Of a DNA stretch of 7,821 nucleotides, positions 6,163 to 7,821 are shown piece by piece. Position numbers and translations under genes: made by a program. The notes below the pieces were generated by a model. It was given only the letters and a program-made list of their open reading frames with translations, was not told the origin of the DNA and did no database searches. Origin of the DNA: Zavarzinia sp. (GTDB taxonomy: Bacteria > Pseudomonadota > Alphaproteobacteria > Zavarziniales > Zavarziniaceae); the NCBI GenBank assembly GCA_028694545.1, contig JAQVKV010000076.1:1-7821 (forward strand). The letters are read 5' to 3'. How positions within the stretch are numbered: position 1 is the stretch's first letter; the number at the start of each line of letters is the position of its first letter.

Positions 6163-7821
6163 ATGTTTCGAAACAACCTGGTCGCGGGGATCGTCCTGAT
6201 TCCCGTTGTGACCGCATCGGTGCCGGCCCGCGCGGTCGATCTCTCGTTCTCGGGGTTCGTGCGGCAGGAAATCGCCGTCAGCCTGGATGACAGGGAAAAC
6301 CCCTTCAATACGTCCGGGAATCCGTACAATGGGGTGGCCGTGGCAACCAATCCGCTGATCCCGCTCGGGACTTCGACCACCCGTCCGACCCGATCCTCGG
6401 ACAATGACTTCAATCTCTTCGCCACCCGCCTCGAACTCAATCTCGACGCGGCATTCAGCTATAATTTTAAGTTTCACGCCACGGCGCGCGGCTATTACGA
6501 CTGGAACGTCTACGACGACAACGGCGACACCAGCTTCTTCGAGACGCCGCTGCGGGGCGGCGACCGGGGTGCCCTGTTCGAGGTTTCGGGCAAGGACTAT
6601 ATGCTCGATCTGCCCGCCGCCTATTTCGATTATTCGACTGGACCGCTGTTCTTTCGCCTCGGCAACCAGCAGATCGCCTGGGGCGAATCCATCTTCTTCC
6701 GGGTTCTCGACGTGCCGAACGGTCTCGACCTGCGGCGCCACCTGATCCTTGATCCGGCGGCGGAGGAATTCTCGGATAAACGCGTCGCCTCGCCCGCCTT
6801 GCGCGCGTCCTGGCAGATCGACCCGGTGTGGGAAATCGACGCCTTCGTGCAGCAATTCTCCCCCTCGATCCAACCCAATCCGTCAACGCCCTATAACACG
6901 ATCCCGGATCAGTTCACCGTTCATGACCGCTATTCCCAGGTCGATAACACCTGGAACGTCGGCGGTCGCCTGCGGGCGCAGTTCGAATCGCTCGGGCTGC
7001 AGTTCATGGCGGTCAGCCGGCGCAACCCGGACGGTGTCTATCGCTGGACCGCCTCGGGGGTGAACCGGGACTTGCCGATCGCACCGGGCTCTGGCGCCTT
7101 CCTGGCCCAGACGCCCTTCGAGGTCGATCCGGTGAATGGCGTCTATTCAGCGCGGGAGTGGTTCGACTATGCCGGCATGGTCCGGCTGGATGGGCTTAAC
7201 GCCTTCAACGCCGCGCTCACCGATTTTCCGGTTGCCGGTGCCCTGGCCGGCTCCCTCGGGATCACGCCGACCGGCGACATCGCCTTCGCCAACCGTGCCC
7301 TCGACACGCTCTTCATGGCCGGTGGTGGCCTCAGGGGCCATATCGAGCGGCTCTATCCTTACGAGAATGTCTTTGGCGTCGGCGTCAACTACATCTTCGA
7401 GGGCGAGCCCGACACGCTGTTCGATCAGCTCATCGCCCGAATGGAAATGAGCTATACGCCGGACAAGACCTTCACGGCCCCGTCGCTGTCTCAGGCCATG
7501 CTGGTCAAGGACGAGTGGACGATGGCGCTGGTCTTCGAGAAAAATCATCGCTTCAGCCAGAACTTCCCGGCTACCTATATCGTCTTCCAGTATCTCTTCA
7601 AGTCGGAGAGCGATCTCTTCGGTCGTCCCCTCGATGGTTACGGCGGCAGCGCGACGGGGGCCGCCACGGGGGTCGATGGCGGTTACCATGCGCTTGCGCT
7701 CGCCATCCAGCAGCCGTCGCCGACACTCGAATGGCGTTTCGACTTCACGGCGCTCTACGACCTGCGCGGCGGGGTCATGTTGCAGCCCGGCGTCAAATGG
7801 AAGCCCGACAGCGACTGGCAG
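6163..7821 (+). CDS. DUF1302 family outer-membrane protein (5' part, runs off window)
   Basis: The frame is open from the ATG at 6163 to the last base, giving 553 codons with no stop; family members are typically around 600 residues or more, so most of the protein is present. AAGGGAG at 6150-6156 is a well-placed ribosome site. A Sec signal peptide is clear: Arg3, a hydrophobic core at about 6-18, and an ARA cleavage site at residues 22-24. The mature part starts VDLSFSGFVRQEI, a typical first strand. RLGNQQIAWGESIFF (165-179) matches the conserved DUF1302 (PF06980) G-x-Q-x-x-x-WGE block, and LYDLRGGVMLQPGVKWKP near the visible end resembles the late conserved strands. The alternating, aromatic-rich pattern fits an outer-membrane beta-barrel. 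This is a second DUF1302 gene 5.9 kb after the one ending at 301. It may be co-transcribed with the dehydrogenase across the 117-nt spacer. The cargo is unknown; uptake or export of a hydrophobic compound is inference. Confidence 0.9.
   Translation, partial: MFRNNLVAGIVLIPVVTASVPARAVDLSFSGFVRQEIAVSLDDRENPFNTSGNPYNGVAVATNPLIPLGTSTTRPTRSSDNDFNLFATRLELNLDAAFSYNFKFHATARGYYDWNVYDDNGDTSFFETPLRGGDRGALFEVSGKDYMLDLPAAYFDYSTGPLFFRLGNQQIAWGESIFFRVLDVPNGLDLRRHLILDPAAEEFSDKRVASPALRASWQIDPVWEIDAFVQQFSPSIQPNPSTPYNTIPDQFTVHDRYSQVDNTWNVGGRLRAQFESLGLQFMAVSRRNPDGVYRWTASGVNRDLPIAPGSGAFLAQTPFEVDPVNGVYSAREWFDYAGMVRLDGLNAFNAALTDFPVAGALAGSLGITPTGDIAFANRALDTLFMAGGGLRGHIERLYPYENVFGVGVNYIFEGEPDTLFDQLIARMEMSYTPDKTFTAPSLSQAMLVKDEWTMALVFEKNHRFSQNFPATYIVFQYLFKSESDLFGRPLDGYGGSATGAATGVDGGYHALALAIQQPSPTLEWRFDFTALYDLRGGVMLQPGVKWKPDSDWQ

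Noticed and set aside
4909..6873. 654-codon minus-strand open frame across the dehydrogenase and into the second DUF1302 gene
   Set aside because: It spans two well-supported plus-strand genes and their spacer, and its translation shows no recognisable domain. It is a codon-bias shadow.

Overview
The window is GC-rich DNA with strong codon bias, typical of Pseudomonadota. The gene families (DUF1302, DUF1329, a MalT-like LuxR regulator and a zinc alcohol dehydrogenase) and the Sec signal peptides show a Gram-negative envelope. I lean towards Alphaproteobacteria from overall style, but nothing here fixes the taxon. No tRNA, rRNA, CRISPR array or insertion sequence was seen.

Layout: (1) positions 2-301, the 3' end of a DUF1302 outer-membrane protein gene; (2) 322-1680, a secreted DUF1329 protein in the same operon, closed by a strong intrinsic terminator at 1707-1738; (3) 1747-4581 on the minus strand, a large LAL-type (MalT-like) LuxR-family ATPase regulator, convergent with the DUF1329 gene; (4) 4582-4890, a divergent intergenic region with two inverted repeats, one of which also contains a tandem direct repeat; (5) 4891-6045, a zinc-dependent, NAD-type alcohol dehydrogenase of the aryl-alcohol/benzyl-alcohol (XylB-like) branch; (6) 6046-6162, a spacer with two GC hairpins and an A-rich tract; (7) 6163 to the window end, the 5' part (553 codons) of a second DUF1302 gene that runs off the edge.

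Inferred interplay: the two DUF1302 proteins and the DUF1329 protein look like envelope components for moving or binding a hydrophobic compound. The dehydrogenase would oxidise an alcohol from such a compound. The regulator, transcribed divergently from the dehydrogenase, is the obvious candidate switch. The families and gene order are read from the sequence. The substrate (aromatic, terpenoid or other lipophilic alcohol) and the direction of transport are not visible. The functions of DUF1302 and DUF1329 are poorly defined, so this may be an incompletely described uptake and oxidation module.
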